This document shows positions 44,559-54,157 of a DNA stretch of 64,000 nucleotides, piece after piece. The position numbers and the translations under genes are program-made. The notes beneath the pieces are model-generated. The model was not told where the DNA came from. It searched no databases and saw only the letters and a list, made by a program, of their open reading frames with translations. The stretch comes from Comamonadaceae bacterium (GTDB taxonomy: Bacteria > Pseudomonadota > Gammaproteobacteria > Burkholderiales > Burkholderiaceae_C), in assembly GCA_003599455.1 (NCBI GenBank), contig QZKF01000059.1, positions 62,001 to 126,000 on the forward strand. Reading direction: 5' to 3'. How positions within the stretch are numbered: the stretch's first letter is position 1; each line of letters begins with the position of its first letter.

Positions 44559-44837
44559 ATGTGCCGAAGCATCAAGACCCTGTTCAACTTCGAGCCGCCC
44601 GCCACGGAGCTCGAGATCCGCGACGCCGCGCTGCAGTTCGTGCGCAAGCTCAGCGGCTTCAACGTGCCCTCGCAGGCCAACGAGGCCGCCTTCGAGCGCG
44701 CGGTCGAGCAGGTGGCGGGCTCCGCGCGGGAGCTCATCCAGTCGCTGCGCACCACCGCCGCACCGCGCGACCGGGACGTGGAAGCCGCCAGGGCCCGTGC
44801 GCGGTCGCTGGCGCGCTTCGGGGAGCCCTCCCGCTGA
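44559..44837 (+). CDS. DUF2277 domain protein
   Basis: A 92-residue soluble protein. The start MCRSIKTLFNFEPPATELEI and ALQFVRKLSGFNVPSQANEA are diagnostic for DUF2277, a small conserved family of unknown function. It begins six bases after the VOC gene stop, at the ATG in ACCACCATG. Highly charged C-terminal helix rich in Arg/Ala. Confidence 0.88.
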   Translation: MCRSIKTLFNFEPPATELEIRDAALQFVRKLSGFNVPSQANEAAFERAVEQVAGSARELIQSLRTTAAPRDRDVEAARARARSLARFGEPSR

Positions 44838-44960
44838 GTGTTTCCCGCTCTGCCGCGCCGGCGTGCGGCAGCGAACAAGGGCCCCGTCGCGCCTTGAAAA
44901 CCCCGTCACCTGCCCCCATTACACTGGTTGTCCCCCCAGCCGCCCATACCCCTCCCCCCT

Positions 44961-46253
44961 ATGGTTCCGCACCTCGTCACCGCCCTGACCGGCCCCATCA
45001 ACGAACTCGAGCAGCGCATCCTCGAGTCCACCCCGGTGATCGAGCGCTGGTTCCGGCTCGAGTGGATGGAGCACACGCCGCCGTTCTACAGCTCGGTGGA
45101 CGTGCGCAACGCCGGCTTCAAACTGGCGCCGGTCGACACGAATCTGTATCCCGGCGGCTGGAACCACCTCACGCCCGAGATGCTGCCGCTGGCGGTGCAG
45201 GCGGCCATGGCTGCGATCGAGAAGATCTGCCCCGAGGCCAAGAACCTGCTGCTGGTGCCCGAGAACACCAGGGACACCTTCTACCTGGCCAACCTGGCCC
45301 AGCTGCAGCGCATCTTCTACATGGCCGGGCTCAATGTGCGCCTGGGCTCGCTGTCCAACGACATCAAGGCCCCGACCACGATCGAGCTGCCCGGCGGTGA
45401 CAAGGTGGTGCTGGAGCCCCTGATCCGCAGCAAGCGCCGCCTGGGCCTGAAGAATTTCGACCCCTGCACCATCCTGCTCAACAACGACCTGAGCGCGGGC
45501 GTGCCCGGCATCCTGGAAGACCTGCACGAACAGTACCTGCTGCCGCCGCTGCATGGCGGCTGGGGCACGCGGCGCAAGAGCCACCACTTCAAGGCCTACG
45601 AAGAGGTGTCCAAGCGCTTCGGCAAGCTGCTGGGCATGGACCACTGGCTCATCAACCCGATGTTCAACCAGTGCGGCCAGGTCGACTTCAACGAAGACGC
45701 CGGGATGGAATGCCTGCGCAGCAACACCGACGCGCTGCTGGGCAAGATCCGCCGCAAGTACAAGGAATACGGCATCAACGAGAAACCCTTCGTCGTCGTC
45801 AAGGCCGACAACGGCACCGGCGGCATGGGCATCCTGACGGTGCGCGACGCCAGGGACATCGACAACCTGTCGGCCAAGACCAAGGCCCGCATGGCCGTGG
45901 GGCAGGCCGGGCAAGAGGTGCACGAGGTCATCATCCAGGAAGGCGTGCTGACCAACGAGCGCATCAACAGCGCGGTGGCCGAGCCGGTGGTCTACATGAT
46001 GGACCGCTACGTGGTGGGCGGTTTCTACCGCGTGCACGCCGACCGCGGCGTGGACGAGAACCTGAACGCGCCCGGCTCCAGCTACGTGCCGCTGGCCTTC
46101 GAGCAGAGCGCGCAGCTGCCGCAACCCGGCGTGAAGCCCGGTGCCAGCGTGCCCAACCGCTTCTACATGTACGGCGTGATCGGCCGCCTGGCCATGCTCG
46201 CGGCCAGCTACGAGCTGGAAGCCACCGACCCCGACGCCGAAGTCTACGAGTGA
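44961..46253 (+). CDS. gshA: Glutamate-cysteine ligase, betaproteobacterial type
   Basis: First step of glutathione synthesis: ATP-dependent joining of Glu and Cys. The 430-residue protein belongs to the distinct GshA family of betaproteobacteria and acidithiobacilli, not the E. coli type. Features are LESTPVIERWFRLEWMEH near the N terminus, KLAPVDTNLYPGGWNHL, VVVKADNGTGGMGILTV (ATP-grasp-like phosphate loop) and MYGVIGRLAMLAASYELEA at the end. ATG 44961 is chosen; a TTG 33 bases upstream is less likely. gshB lies 3.2 kb downstream in the same direction, with kup and benE between. Confidence 0.93.
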   Translation: MVPHLVTALTGPINELEQRILESTPVIERWFRLEWMEHTPPFYSSVDVRNAGFKLAPVDTNLYPGGWNHLTPEMLPLAVQAAMAAIEKICPEAKNLLLVPENTRDTFYLANLAQLQRIFYMAGLNVRLGSLSNDIKAPTTIELPGGDKVVLEPLIRSKRRLGLKNFDPCTILLNNDLSAGVPGILEDLHEQYLLPPLHGGWGTRRKSHHFKAYEEVSKRFGKLLGMDHWLINPMFNQCGQVDFNEDAGMECLRSNTDALLGKIRRKYKEYGINEKPFVVVKADNGTGGMGILTVRDARDIDNLSAKTKARMAVGQAGQEVHEVIIQEGVLTNERINSAVAEPVVYMMDRYVVGGFYRVHADRGVDENLNAPGSSYVPLAFEQSAQLPQPGVKPGASVPNRFYMYGVIGRLAMLAASYELEATDPDAEVYE

Positions 46254-46356
46254 GTTGTTGCAGCGCAACATCCTGCGCGGACACCGCGGTTTAGACCGCT
46301 GAACCCACAGACGGAGACGCGCCGGCGGGCGCACAATCGCATTCCCCCGACAACGG

Positions 46357-46386
46357 AACCCCGTGCCAACAGGCCGGGGTTGTTTT
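46357..46386 (+). promoter_or_regulatory. Hairpin with U-rich tail abutting the kup start codon
   Basis: AACCCCG (46357-46363) pairs with CGGGGTT (46375-46381), and GCC (46365-46367) with GGC (46372-46374), leaving one bulged T and an AACA loop; GTTTT follows directly before GTG 46387. As RNA it resembles an intrinsic terminator for gshA. The GGGG at 46376-46379 is also the best ribosome site for kup, so folding would hide it. Confidence 0.55.
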
Positions 46387-48255
46387 GTGTCCGCTTCCAA
46401 ATCGTCACTTGCGGCGCTCACCCTCGGCGCCATCGGCGTGGTCTATGGCGATATCGGCACCAGCGTGCTGTACGCCGTCAAGGAGGTCTTCGGATCCGGC
46501 CACGTCCCTTTCACCCACGCGAACGTCTACGGCGTGCTGTCCATCCTGTTCTGGACGCTGACCGTCATCGTCTCGCTCAAGTACGTGGTGCTGGTGCTGC
46601 GCGCCGACAACAACGGCGAGGGCGGGCTGATCGCCATGCTCGCGCTGGCCTCCACCGCGGTGAAAGACCGGCCCGCGCTGCGCCAGGGCCTGCTGGCCAT
46701 CGGCATCTTCGGCACCTCGCTGTTCTACGGCGACGGTGTCATCACGCCGGCCATTTCGGTGCTCTCGGCGGTCGAGGGCCTGGAGGTGATTTCGCCGCAC
46801 TTCAAGAACTACGTGGTGCCGATCACCCTGCTGGTGCTGTTCGCGCTGTTCGCGGTGCAGAAACGCGGCACCGGCGGCATCGGCCGCTTCTTCGGCCCGA
46901 TCACGCTGGTGTGGTTCTTCGCCATCGCGGCGCTGGGCGTGGCGCAGATCGTGGACCACCCGGAGATCCTGGGGGCGCTCAGCCCGCTGCACGCGCTGCG
47001 CTTCATGTGGCAGCAGCCCGGCACCACCTTCATCATCCTGGGCGCGGTGGTGCTGTGCGTCACCGGCGCCGAGGCGCTCTACGCCGACCTCGGCCACTTC
47101 GGCAAGCGGCCGATCCGCCTGGCCTGGTTCATCGTCGTCATGCCCTGCCTCACGCTGAACTACTTCGGCCAGGGCGCGCTGCTGCTGGCGCGGCCCGAGG
47201 CGGTGAAGAACCCCTTCTTCAACATGGCGCCCGACTGGCTGCTGCTGCCGCTGGTGGGCCTGGCCACCATGGCCACGGTGATCGCCTCGCAGGCCCTGAT
47301 CACCGGCGCCTTCAGCGTGACCAAGCAGGCGATCCAGCTCGGCTACCTGCCGCGCCTGAAGATCCTGCACACCAGCGTGCGGCACACCGGGCAGATCTAC
47401 ATGCCCTTCGTCAACTGGAGCCTGTTCGCCGCCATCGTGCTCGCGGTGGTGATGTTCAAGTCCTCCACCAACCTCGCGGCCGCGTACGGCATCGCGGTCA
47501 CGCTGGACATGCTCATCACCACGGTGCTCACCTTCTACGTGATCCGCTACAGCTGGAAGTACCCGCTGTGGTTGTGCGTGGCCGCCACCGGCTTCTTCTT
47601 CGTCGTCGACCTGGCCTTCTTCAGCTCCAACCTGCTCAAGCTGTTCGCCGGCGGCTGGTTCCCGCTGCTCATCGGCGGCGCGGTGTTCACGCTCATGATG
47701 ACCTGGAAGCAGGGCCGTGCGCTGATGTACGAGAAGCAGCACGCCGAGTCCATCGAACTGACCAGCTTCCTCGACGCGGTGTTCGTCGCACCCCCGGCGC
47801 GCGTGGAAGGCACGGCGGTGTTCCTCACGGCCGACACCGGCACCGTGCCCAACGCCATGCTGCACAACCTCAAGCACAACAAGGTGCTGCACGAGCGCAA
47901 CCTGTTCGTGACCGTACGCAACCACGAAGTGCCCTGGATCGGCCTGGACAAGCGCCTGCAGATCGAGCCGCTGGGACACCACTGCTGGCAGGTGGTGGTG
48001 AACTACGGTTTCAAGAACGACCTGGACCTGCCCGAGGCGCTGGAAGCCATGCGCGGACGCGGCTGCGAGGTCGAGCCCATGACCACCAGCTACTTCCTCT
48101 CGCGCGACCTGGTGGTGCCCACCATCGGCAGCGGCATGGCGCCCTGGCGCGAAAAGCTGTTCGCCCAGATGCACCACAACGCGAGCGCGGCGGCCGAGTT
48201 CCTGAACCTGCCGAGCAACGCGGTGATCGAGCTGGGCTCCAAGGTAGAGATTTAG
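46387..48255 (+). CDS. kup: Potassium uptake protein Kup
   Basis: Proton-coupled potassium importer of the inner membrane, 622 residues with about 12 hydrophobic segments and a soluble C-terminal domain, the same length as E. coli Kup. GTG 46387 is chosen because it gives the usual short N terminus ([20 protein letters not shown]); GTG 46363 lies inside a hairpin. The family motif GDIGTSPLY reads GDIGTSVLY here, with Val for the near-invariant Pro. [20 protein letters not shown] and [17 protein letters not shown] are standard. Confidence 0.93.
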   Translation: MSASKSSLAALTLGAIGVVYGDIGTSVLYAVKEVFGSGHVPFTHANVYGVLSILFWTLTVIVSLKYVVLVLRADNNGEGGLIAMLALASTAVKDRPALRQGLLAIGIFGTSLFYGDGVITPAISVLSAVEGLEVISPHFKNYVVPITLLVLFALFAVQKRGTGGIGRFFGPITLVWFFAIAALGVAQIVDHPEILGALSPLHALRFMWQQPGTTFIILGAVVLCVTGAEALYADLGHFGKRPIRLAWFIVVMPCLTLNYFGQGALLLARPEAVKNPFFNMAPDWLLLPLVGLATMATVIASQALITGAFSVTKQAIQLGYLPRLKILHTSVRHTGQIYMPFVNWSLFAAIVLAVVMFKSSTNLAAAYGIAVTLDMLITTVLTFYVIRYSWKYPLWLCVAATGFFFVVDLAFFSSNLLKLFAGGWFPLLIGGAVFTLMMTWKQGRALMYEKQHAESIELTSFLDAVFVAPPARVEGTAVFLTADTGTVPNAMLHNLKHNKVLHERNLFVTVRNHEVPWIGLDKRLQIEPLGHHCWQVVVNYGFKNDLDLPEALEAMRGRGCEVEPMTTSYFLSRDLVVPTIGSGMAPWREKLFAQMHHNASAAAEFLNLPSNAVIELGSKVEI

Positions 48256-48307
48256 GTTCCCATGCCCCGCCGCTGCGCGGGTTGCCGGGCCCCGGCACAA
48301 TCGCGCG

Positions 48308-49495
48308 ATGTCTTTTTTCCGTGATGTGAACCTCTCGGCCGCCACGGCCGGCTTCGTGGCCGTGCTGGTGGGCTTCACCAGTTCGGTGGCCATCGTCTTC
48401 CAGGCCGCCCAGGCCTTCGGCGCCACGCCCGCCCAGATCACCTCGTGGATGTGGGCGCTCGGCCTGGGCATGGGCCTGTGTTCGGCCATTCCCTCGCTGG
48501 TGCTGCGCCAGCCCGTCATGGTGGCCTGGAGCACGCCGGGTGCGGCGGTGCTGGCCACGGCCGGCCTGGCGGGCGGCTTCACCATGGCCGACGCCGTGGG
48601 CGCCTTCCTGATCTGCGCCGCGCTCATCGTGCTGGTGGGCGCCACCGGCTGGTTCGAGCGCGTGATGAACCGCATCCCGATGGCGATCGCCTCGGCGCTG
48701 CTGGCCGGCGTGCTGGCGCGCTTCGGCCTGCAGGCCTTCGCGGCCGCGCAGACCGCGCTGCCGCTGGTGCTGCTCATGCTGCTGGCCTACCTGATCGGCC
48801 GGCGCCTGCTGCCGCGCTACGCGGTGCCGCTCACGCTCGCGGTGGCCATCGCATACGTGGTGGCTCGCGGCCAGTTCAACGGCGGTGCCGTGAGCTTCGA
48901 GCTCGCCATGCCGGTGTTCACCGCGCCGGCCTTCAGCCTGGCCGCGTTCACCAGCCTGGCGCTGCCGCTGTTCGTGGTCACCATGGCCTCGCAGAACCTG
49001 CCCGGCGTGGCGGCCATCCGCGCGGCGGGCTACGGCATGCCGATCTCGCGCATCATCACGCTCACCGGCGTGGCCACGCTGGTGCTGGCGCCCTTCGGCG
49101 CCTTCGCGCTCAACCTCAGCGCCATCACCGCCGCCATCTGCATGGGCCCCGAGGCGCACGCCGACCCGAAGAAGCGCTACACCGCCGCCGTCGTGTGTGG
49201 CGGCATCTATGTGCTGATCGGTCTGTTTGGCGCGGCCATCACCGGCCTGCTGATCGCCTTCCCGCGCGAACTGGTGCTGGCCATCGCCGGCATCGCGCTG
49301 CTCGGCAGCATCGGAGGCGGCCTGCACGCCGCGCTCAAGGACGACGCGCACCGCGAGGCCGCGCTCATCACCTTCCTCGTCACGCTCAGCGGCGTGGTCA
49401 TCGGCGGCATCGGCTCGGCCTTCTGGGGCGTGGTCGCCGGCGCCGTCGCGCTGTTTGTGCAACAGTACGGGCTCAGCCAGAAAAACACGCCATGA
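48308..49495 (+). CDS. benE: Benzoate/H+ symporter BenE family transporter
   Basis: Inner-membrane protein of 395 residues with about 12 hydrophobic segments, BenE family. Typical parts are [20 protein letters not shown] at the start, [35 protein letters not shown] and [15 protein letters not shown]. The substrate in characterised members is benzoate; no benzoate catabolic genes are seen here. The stop overlaps the gshB start (ATGA), so this transporter is translationally coupled to glutathione synthetase. Confidence 0.92.
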   Translation: MSFFRDVNLSAATAGFVAVLVGFTSSVAIVFQAAQAFGATPAQITSWMWALGLGMGLCSAIPSLVLRQPVMVAWSTPGAAVLATAGLAGGFTMADAVGAFLICAALIVLVGATGWFERVMNRIPMAIASALLAGVLARFGLQAFAAAQTALPLVLLMLLAYLIGRRLLPRYAVPLTLAVAIAYVVARGQFNGGAVSFELAMPVFTAPAFSLAAFTSLALPLFVVTMASQNLPGVAAIRAAGYGMPISRIITLTGVATLVLAPFGAFALNLSAITAAICMGPEAHADPKKRYTAAVVCGGIYVLIGLFGAAITGLLIAFPRELVLAIAGIALLGSIGGGLHAALKDDAHREAALITFLVTLSGVVIGGIGSAFWGVVAGAVALFVQQYGLSQKNTP

Positions 49496-50436
49496 ACATC
49501 CTCTTTGTCGCCGACCCGCTGATCACTTTCAAGACCTACAAGGACAGCACCTTCGCCATGATGCGCGAGCTGCAGAAGCGCGGCCACACGCTGGCCGCCT
49601 GCGAGCCGCAGCACCTGCAATGGCAGACCGGCCACCCCGTGACCGCGCTGGTGCGGCGCATCGCGCTCACCGGCGAGGCCGACGACTGGTACCGCGTGCT
49701 GCACCAGGGCCGCGAGGCCCTTCACACCTTCGACGCCATCCTCATGCGCAAGGACCCGCCGTTCGACAGCGAGTTCTTCTACGCCACGCACCTGCTGGAG
49801 CAGGCCGAGCGCGAAGGCGCGCGCGTGTTCAACAGCCCGCGCGCGCTGCGCGACCACCCGGAGAAGCTCGCGCTCATGGAGTTCGCGGCCTTCGCGCCGC
49901 CCACCCTGGTCACGCGCTCGCCCGAGGCCATCCGCCACTTCCACGCCGAACACAGGGACATCATCCTCAAGCCGCTCGACGGCATGGGCGGCATGGGCAT
50001 CTTCCGCGTCGGCCCCGACGGCATGAACCTGGGCTCCATCACCGAGACGCTCAACCAGGGTGGCGCGGTGAGCGTGATGGTGCAAGCCTACCTGCCCGCG
50101 ATCGTGGACGGCGACAAGCGCCTGCTGCTGATCGGCGGCAAGGTCGCGCCCTTCTGCCTGGCGCGCATTCCGCAGGGCAACGAGATCCGCGGCAACCTCG
50201 CCGCCGGTGGCAAGGGCGTGGCGCTGCCGCTGTCCGACAGCGACCGCCGCATCGCCGAGGCCATCGCGCCCACGCTGGCCGCGCGCGGCCTGCTGCTGGT
50301 GGGGCTGGACGTGATCGGCGACAAGGTGACCGAGATCAACGTCACCAGCCCGACCTGCTTCCAGGAAATCCAGCAGCAGACCGGCTTCGACGTGCCGGCC
50401 ATGTTTGTCGACGCGCTGGAAGCGGCGATGCAATGA
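49492..50436 (+). CDS. gshB: Glutathione synthetase
   Basis: Second step of glutathione synthesis, adding Gly to gamma-Glu-Cys with ATP. The 314-residue length fits. ATP-grasp parts are seen: [38 protein letters not shown] (phosphate loop), [15 protein letters not shown] and [20 protein letters not shown] (metal-binding Glu/Asn). It overlaps benE upstream and the VF530 gene downstream by four bases each. Confidence 0.96.
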   Translation: MNILFVADPLITFKTYKDSTFAMMRELQKRGHTLAACEPQHLQWQTGHPVTALVRRIALTGEADDWYRVLHQGREALHTFDAILMRKDPPFDSEFFYATHLLEQAEREGARVFNSPRALRDHPEKLALMEFAAFAPPTLVTRSPEAIRHFHAEHRDIILKPLDGMGGMGIFRVGPDGMNLGSITETLNQGGAVSVMVQAYLPAIVDGDKRLLLIGGKVAPFCLARIPQGNEIRGNLAAGGKGVALPLSDSDRRIAEAIAPTLAARGLLLVGLDVIGDKVTEINVTSPTCFQEIQQQTGFDVPAMFVDALEAAMQ

Positions 50437-50687
50437 ACGAAGAAGCGCCCAAGGAACAGCCGCGCAACCCGCTGCACGGGCTCACGCTGGAGGCCATCGT
50501 CACCGCGCTGGCAGACCACTACGGCTGGGAAGGCCTGGGCGAGCGCATTCCGGTGCGCTGCTTCAACGTCGACCCCAGCGTGGGCTCCAGCCTGCGCTTC
50601 CTGCGCAAGACGCCGTGGGCGCGCGAGAAGGTGGAAAGCCTCTACCTCTTCATGCTGCGCGAGGAGCGCCGCGCGGGCCGGGGCTGA
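50433..50687 (+). CDS. VF530 (DUF2132) family DNA-binding-like protein
   Basis: An 84-residue protein matching VF530: [20 protein letters not shown], then [20 protein letters not shown] and [14 protein letters not shown]. The family is a small helical fold reported to be DNA-binding-like; the role is unknown. The start overlaps the gshB stop, placing it at the end of the gshA-kup-benE-gshB run. Confidence 0.92.
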   Translation: MNEEAPKEQPRNPLHGLTLEAIVTALADHYGWEGLGERIPVRCFNVDPSVGSSLRFLRKTPWAREKVESLYLFMLREERRAGRG

Positions 50688-50704
50688 ACCCCGCGCCGGC
50701 GTGC

Positions 50705-51037
50705 TCAGTGCACGCTGCTCTTCGAAAACACGTTGAGCACCACCACACCGGCGATGATCAGGCCCATGCCGAGCACGCCGGCCAGGTCGATGCGCTGGCC
50801 GTAGACCACGAAGGCCACCAGCGTGATGAGCGCGATGCCCAGGCCCGACCAGACCGCGTAGGCCACCCCCACCGGCACGGTCTTGAGCACCAGCGACAGG
50901 CAGTAGAACGCCACGCCGTAGCCCACCACCACGACCAGCGACGGCACCAGCCGCGTGAAACTCTCGCTCGCCTTCAGGGCGGTGGTGCCGATCACCTCGG
51001 CCACGATGGCCAGTCCAAGCGTCATCCAGGCGTTCAA
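50705..51037 (-). CDS. Small multidrug resistance (EmrE-like) efflux protein
   Basis: A 110-residue SMR protein with four membrane segments. Glu in [16 protein letters not shown] is the essential proton/substrate residue (Glu14 of EmrE). [20 protein letters not shown] carries the conserved Trp. The TTG at 51037 is chosen: it gives the EmrE length and has GGAG eight bases upstream, whereas ATG 51025 is too far from any ribosome site. Exports cationic compounds such as quaternary ammonium. Convergent with VF530. Confidence 0.92.
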   Translation of the reverse strand: MNAWMTLGLAIVAEVIGTTALKASESFTRLVPSLVVVVGYGVAFYCLSLVLKTVPVGVAYAVWSGLGIALITLVAFVVYGQRIDLAGVLGMGLIIAGVVVLNVFSKSSVH

Positions 51038-51237
51038 TCGGTGGTCTCCAATGGGTTCATGCGCTGCAGGGAAAGCTGACTCTGCCACAGGAAGCCGCCG
51101 TTTGTCTCGCCAGGCCAACCGTCCTGGCCCTGGCCATCCATTTTTTTTGCGGCAACGGGCGGCTTGTGTTTCCCAGCGCACAGTCGCCCGTGAAGCTTCG
51201 CATCTATTCTGGGATCTTCATTTCACGGAGCAACGTC

Positions 51238-51312
51238 ATGAACAGCATCATCTACATCGTGGGCCTGATCGTCGTGATTGGATTCGTCGCGAGTTTCTTC
51301 GGCCTGAGGTGA
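51238..51312 (+). CDS. 24-residue single-span membrane peptide
   Basis: ATG 51238 to TGA 51312 encodes a peptide that begins MNSIIYIVGLIVVIGFVA and ends SFFGLR: one hydrophobic helix with a basic C-terminal Arg. ACGGAGC lies eight bases upstream of the start. Very short peptides of this pattern (MNxIIYIVGLIV ... FFGLR) occur in many proteobacteria as conserved unannotated genes. Function unknown; it lies alone between the SMR gene and the convergent ABC permease gene. Confidence 0.7.
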   Translation: MNSIIYIVGLIVVIGFVASFFGLR

Positions 51313-51382
51313 GTGCCCGCGCTGCCCGGCACCAGGCGCAGAAGCCGGCGCAGGAACGCGGCGGCCAGGTGGCCCGCAGGCC

Positions 51383-52210
51383 TCAGAGCTTCTCGGTCTC
51401 GCCGCTGCGCGGCTGCCACTTCATGAGCCGCTTCTCGATCCGGCCCACGGCGGCGTCGAGCACCAGCGCGAAGGCGGTGAGCACCACGATGCCGGCCATC
51501 ACGGTGTTGATGTCGAAACTGCCTTCGGCCTGCAGGATCAGGTAGCCCACGCCCTGGCTCGAACCCAGGTATTCGCCCACCACCGCGCCCACGAAAGCCA
51601 GACCCACGCTGGTGTGCAGCGAGCTGAACACCCAGCTGGTGGCGCTCGGCAGGTACACATGGCGCAGCAGCTGGCGCTGGCTCGCGCCCAGCATGCGCGC
51701 GTTGGCCAGGATCACCGGGCTCACTTCCTTCACGCCCTGGTAGACGTTGAAGAACACGATGAAGAACACCAGCGTCACGCCCAGCGCCACCTTGCTCGCG
51801 ATGCCCAGGCCGAACCACACCGCGAAGATGGGCGCGAGGATGATGCGCGGCATCGAATTCATGGCCTTGATGTAGGGCTCCAGGATGGCCGAGGCCATGG
51901 GCGAGAGCGCGAGCCACAGGCCGCCGCCCAGGCCGCCGAGCGCGCCGATGGCGAAGGCCAGCACGGTTTCGGTGAGGGTCACGCCCAGGTGCTGGTAGAT
52001 GTCGGCGTCGGTGACGAACCAGGCCCAGATGCGCTCGGCCACGCGCAGCGGCTCACCGAAGAAGAACGCGGCCTGGCGGTCGTTTTCGAACATGAAGTTC
52101 GGGACCAGGCCGGGCGTGGTCATCGCATACCAGAACGCGATGAGGGCCACCAGCAGGCCGAGCTGCCACAGGCGCAGGGTCTTCGGTTGCGGTTTGATGA
52201 GGTTCCACAT
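51383..52210 (-). CDS. ABC transporter permease, SsuC/TauC-like
   Basis: Inner-membrane subunit of 275 residues, about six hydrophobic segments, with the binding-protein-dependent transport signature around LGASQRQLLRHVYLPSATSW (EAA-type loop). LAFVGAVVGEYLGSSQGVGY is typical of the nitrate/sulfonate/taurine permease family. Last gene of a three-gene importer read on the minus strand: receptor (54054), ATPase (53027), permease. Confidence 0.92.
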   Translation of the reverse strand: MWNLIKPQPKTLRLWQLGLLVALIAFWYAMTTPGLVPNFMFENDRQAAFFFGEPLRVAERIWAWFVTDADIYQHLGVTLTETVLAFAIGALGGLGGGLWLALSPMASAILEPYIKAMNSMPRIILAPIFAVWFGLGIASKVALGVTLVFFIVFFNVYQGVKEVSPVILANARMLGASQRQLLRHVYLPSATSWVFSSLHTSVGLAFVGAVVGEYLGSSQGVGYLILQAEGSFDINTVMAGIVVLTAFALVLDAAVGRIEKRLMKWQPRSGETEKL

Positions 52211-52214
52211 GCGC

Positions 52215-53027
52215 TCAGGCCGCCTTGAGTTGTTGCTGGTAGCCCTTGAGCACTTCCTCGCGCATCACCGCCCAGATGGCGGCGTGCAGTTCGATGAAGC
52301 GGGCGGTGGTCTTGATCTCGGCCACGTCGCGCGGGCGCGGGATGTCGATGCTGAACTCGCCGATCGGGTGGCTGGCCGGGCCTGCGCTGAGCACCACCAC
52401 GCGGTCGCTCATGGCGATGGCTTCGTCCAGGTCGTGCGTGATGAAGAGCACCGCCTTCTTCTTCGCCGCCCACAAGTCCAGCACCTCGTTCTCCATCAGC
52501 TGCCGGGTCTGGATGTCGAGCGCGGAAAACGGTTCGTCCATCAGGATGATGTCGGGGTCGAGCACCAGCGTCTGCGCCAGGCTCGCGCGCTTGCGCATGC
52601 CGCCGCTCATCTGGTGCGGGTAGCGGTCGCCGAAGCCGCCCAGGCCCACGCGGCGCAGCCACTCCTCGGCCTGCGCGCGCGCGTCCGCCTCGGCCACGCC
52701 GCGGAACGACAGGCCCGCCATCACGTTGCCCAGCGCGGTGCGCCAGGGCATCAGGCTCTCGGTCTGGAACATGTAGCCCGCGCGCGTGTTGATGCCGGCC
52801 AGCGGCTCGCCGAACACCTTCACCGTGCCGGTGCTGGGCGAGAGCAGGCCGGCCGCGACGTTGAGCAGCGTGCTCTTGCCGCAGCCGGTGGGGCCCACCA
52901 CGCTCACGAACTCGCCGGCGCCCACGGTCAGCGTGACGTCGCGCACGGCGGTGTAGCGCTGACCGGGGTCGTCCTTGCTGATGAAGGTGCAGGACACACC
53001 CTGCAGGTCGATCGCAGCACTCGTCAC
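52215..53027 (-). CDS. ABC transporter ATP-binding protein, SsuB/TauB-like
   Basis: ATPase of 270 residues. Walker A GPTGCGKSTLL, signature MSGGMRKRASLAQTL and Walker B IILMDEPFSALD match the nitrate/sulfonate/taurine import family. The GTG at 53027 is chosen because it begins one base after the stop of the receptor gene (TGACGTG), implying coupling. The C-terminal region after DRVVVLSAGPASHPIGEF is longer than minimal and may sense or dimerise. Confidence 0.92.
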   Translation of the reverse strand: MTSAAIDLQGVSCTFISKDDPGQRYTAVRDVTLTVGAGEFVSVVGPTGCGKSTLLNVAAGLLSPSTGTVKVFGEPLAGINTRAGYMFQTESLMPWRTALGNVMAGLSFRGVAEADARAQAEEWLRRVGLGGFGDRYPHQMSGGMRKRASLAQTLVLDPDIILMDEPFSALDIQTRQLMENEVLDLWAAKKKAVLFITHDLDEAIAMSDRVVVLSAGPASHPIGEFSIDIPRPRDVAEIKTTARFIELHAAIWAVMREEVLKGYQQQLKAA

Positions 53028-53028
53028 G

Positions 53029-54054
53029 TCAACCCTTCGGGTACTTGGCGTTGGCCTTTTGCACGAAGGCATTGGTGTAGACCGCGTTCAGGTCGAGCTT
53101 GGCCGCGGCCAGGTCCTTGTCCACGCTGGCCAGCGCGCGAAACGCCGTGTCCGCGCCCTTGGCCGGGAAGCTGCCGTCGGGCGAGAGCGCGCCCTTGGCG
53201 GCCATGAAGGCGTCGATGTAGACCGCGCGGTCGCCGAGCAGGAACCCCTCGGGCACCACCTTGATGATGTCGCCCGGGCCGGCGGCCTGGATCCACTTGT
53301 TCGCGCGCACCATGGCATTGGTCAGGGCCTGCGCGGTGTTCGGGTTCCTGTCCAGGAAGGGCTGGGGCGCGTACAGGCAGCCCGCGGGCATGGGGCCGCC
53401 GAACACCTTCTCGGACTCGGCGACGATGCGCGTGTCGGAGATGATCTTCATGTCGCCCGAGCGCTGCAGCAGCGTGACCACCGGGTCGAGGTTGCTCATG
53501 GCATCGATCTGGCCCGCGCGCATGGCGGCGACCGCACCACTGCCCGCGCCCACGCCGACGATGCTCACGTCGCTCGGCTTCAGGCCGGCCTTGGCCAGCA
53601 CGAAGTTCACCATCACGTTGGTCGAGCTGCCGGGCGCGGTCACGCCGATCTTCTTGCCCTTGAGGTCGGCAATCGTCTTGTAGCTCGCCATCGTCTTGGG
53701 GTTGATGCCCAGCACGATCTGCGGCGCCAGGCCCTGCAGCACGAAGGCACGCATGGGCTGGCCCTTGAACTGCATGTTGACCGTGTGCTCGAACGCGCCC
53801 GAGACCACGTCGGCGCTGCCGCCCACCACCGCGGCCAACGCGCGCGAGCCGCCCGCGAAGTCGGCGATGGTCACGTCCAGGCCCTCGGCCTTGAAGTAGC
53901 CCAGCTGCTCGGCAATGGTCAGCGGCAGGTAGTACAGCAGGTTCTTGCCGCCCACGGCGATCGTGACCTTGGGCTTCTCGATGCCTTGCGCGAACGTGAG
54001 GCCGGGCAGGGTGGCCGCGGCCAGGCCGCCGGCAATGAGGTGTCGTCTCTGCAT
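53029..54054 (-). CDS. ABC transporter substrate-binding protein, SsuA/NMT1-like
   Basis: Periplasmic receptor of 341 residues with a signal peptide (MQRRHLIAGGLAAATLPGLT, Tat-like double Arg, cleavage near FAQG). The mature protein starts KVTIAVGGKNLLYYLPLTIA, the family's first strand, followed by ADFAGGSRALAAVVGGSADV. ATG 54054 is preceded by AGGAGA at eight bases. Members carry sulfonates, taurine, nitrate or thiamine precursors; the ligand cannot be read here. It starts the minus-strand importer operon. Confidence 0.92.
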   Translation of the reverse strand: MQRRHLIAGGLAAATLPGLTFAQGIEKPKVTIAVGGKNLLYYLPLTIAEQLGYFKAEGLDVTIADFAGGSRALAAVVGGSADVVSGAFEHTVNMQFKGQPMRAFVLQGLAPQIVLGINPKTMASYKTIADLKGKKIGVTAPGSSTNVMVNFVLAKAGLKPSDVSIVGVGAGSGAVAAMRAGQIDAMSNLDPVVTLLQRSGDMKIISDTRIVAESEKVFGGPMPAGCLYAPQPFLDRNPNTAQALTNAMVRANKWIQAAGPGDIIKVVPEGFLLGDRAVYIDAFMAAKGALSPDGSFPAKGADTAFRALASVDKDLAAAKLDLNAVYTNAFVQKANAKYPKG

Positions 54055-54157
54055 GTCGTTGTCTCCTGAGTGGATGATGGTGTCCGGCCGGCGCGCAGGG
54101 GCGCAGGGTAGCAAGGATCATAGTAGCCGGGGGGGTATCCCCGCGCCACCCGGGAAA

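Noticed and set aside
51120..51145. Terminator at the T8 run (TGGCC-CT-GGCCA then T's)
   Set aside because: The stem is too short and its loop too tight, and no plus-strand gene upstream needs it; the run is also in the leader of the SMR gene on the other strand.
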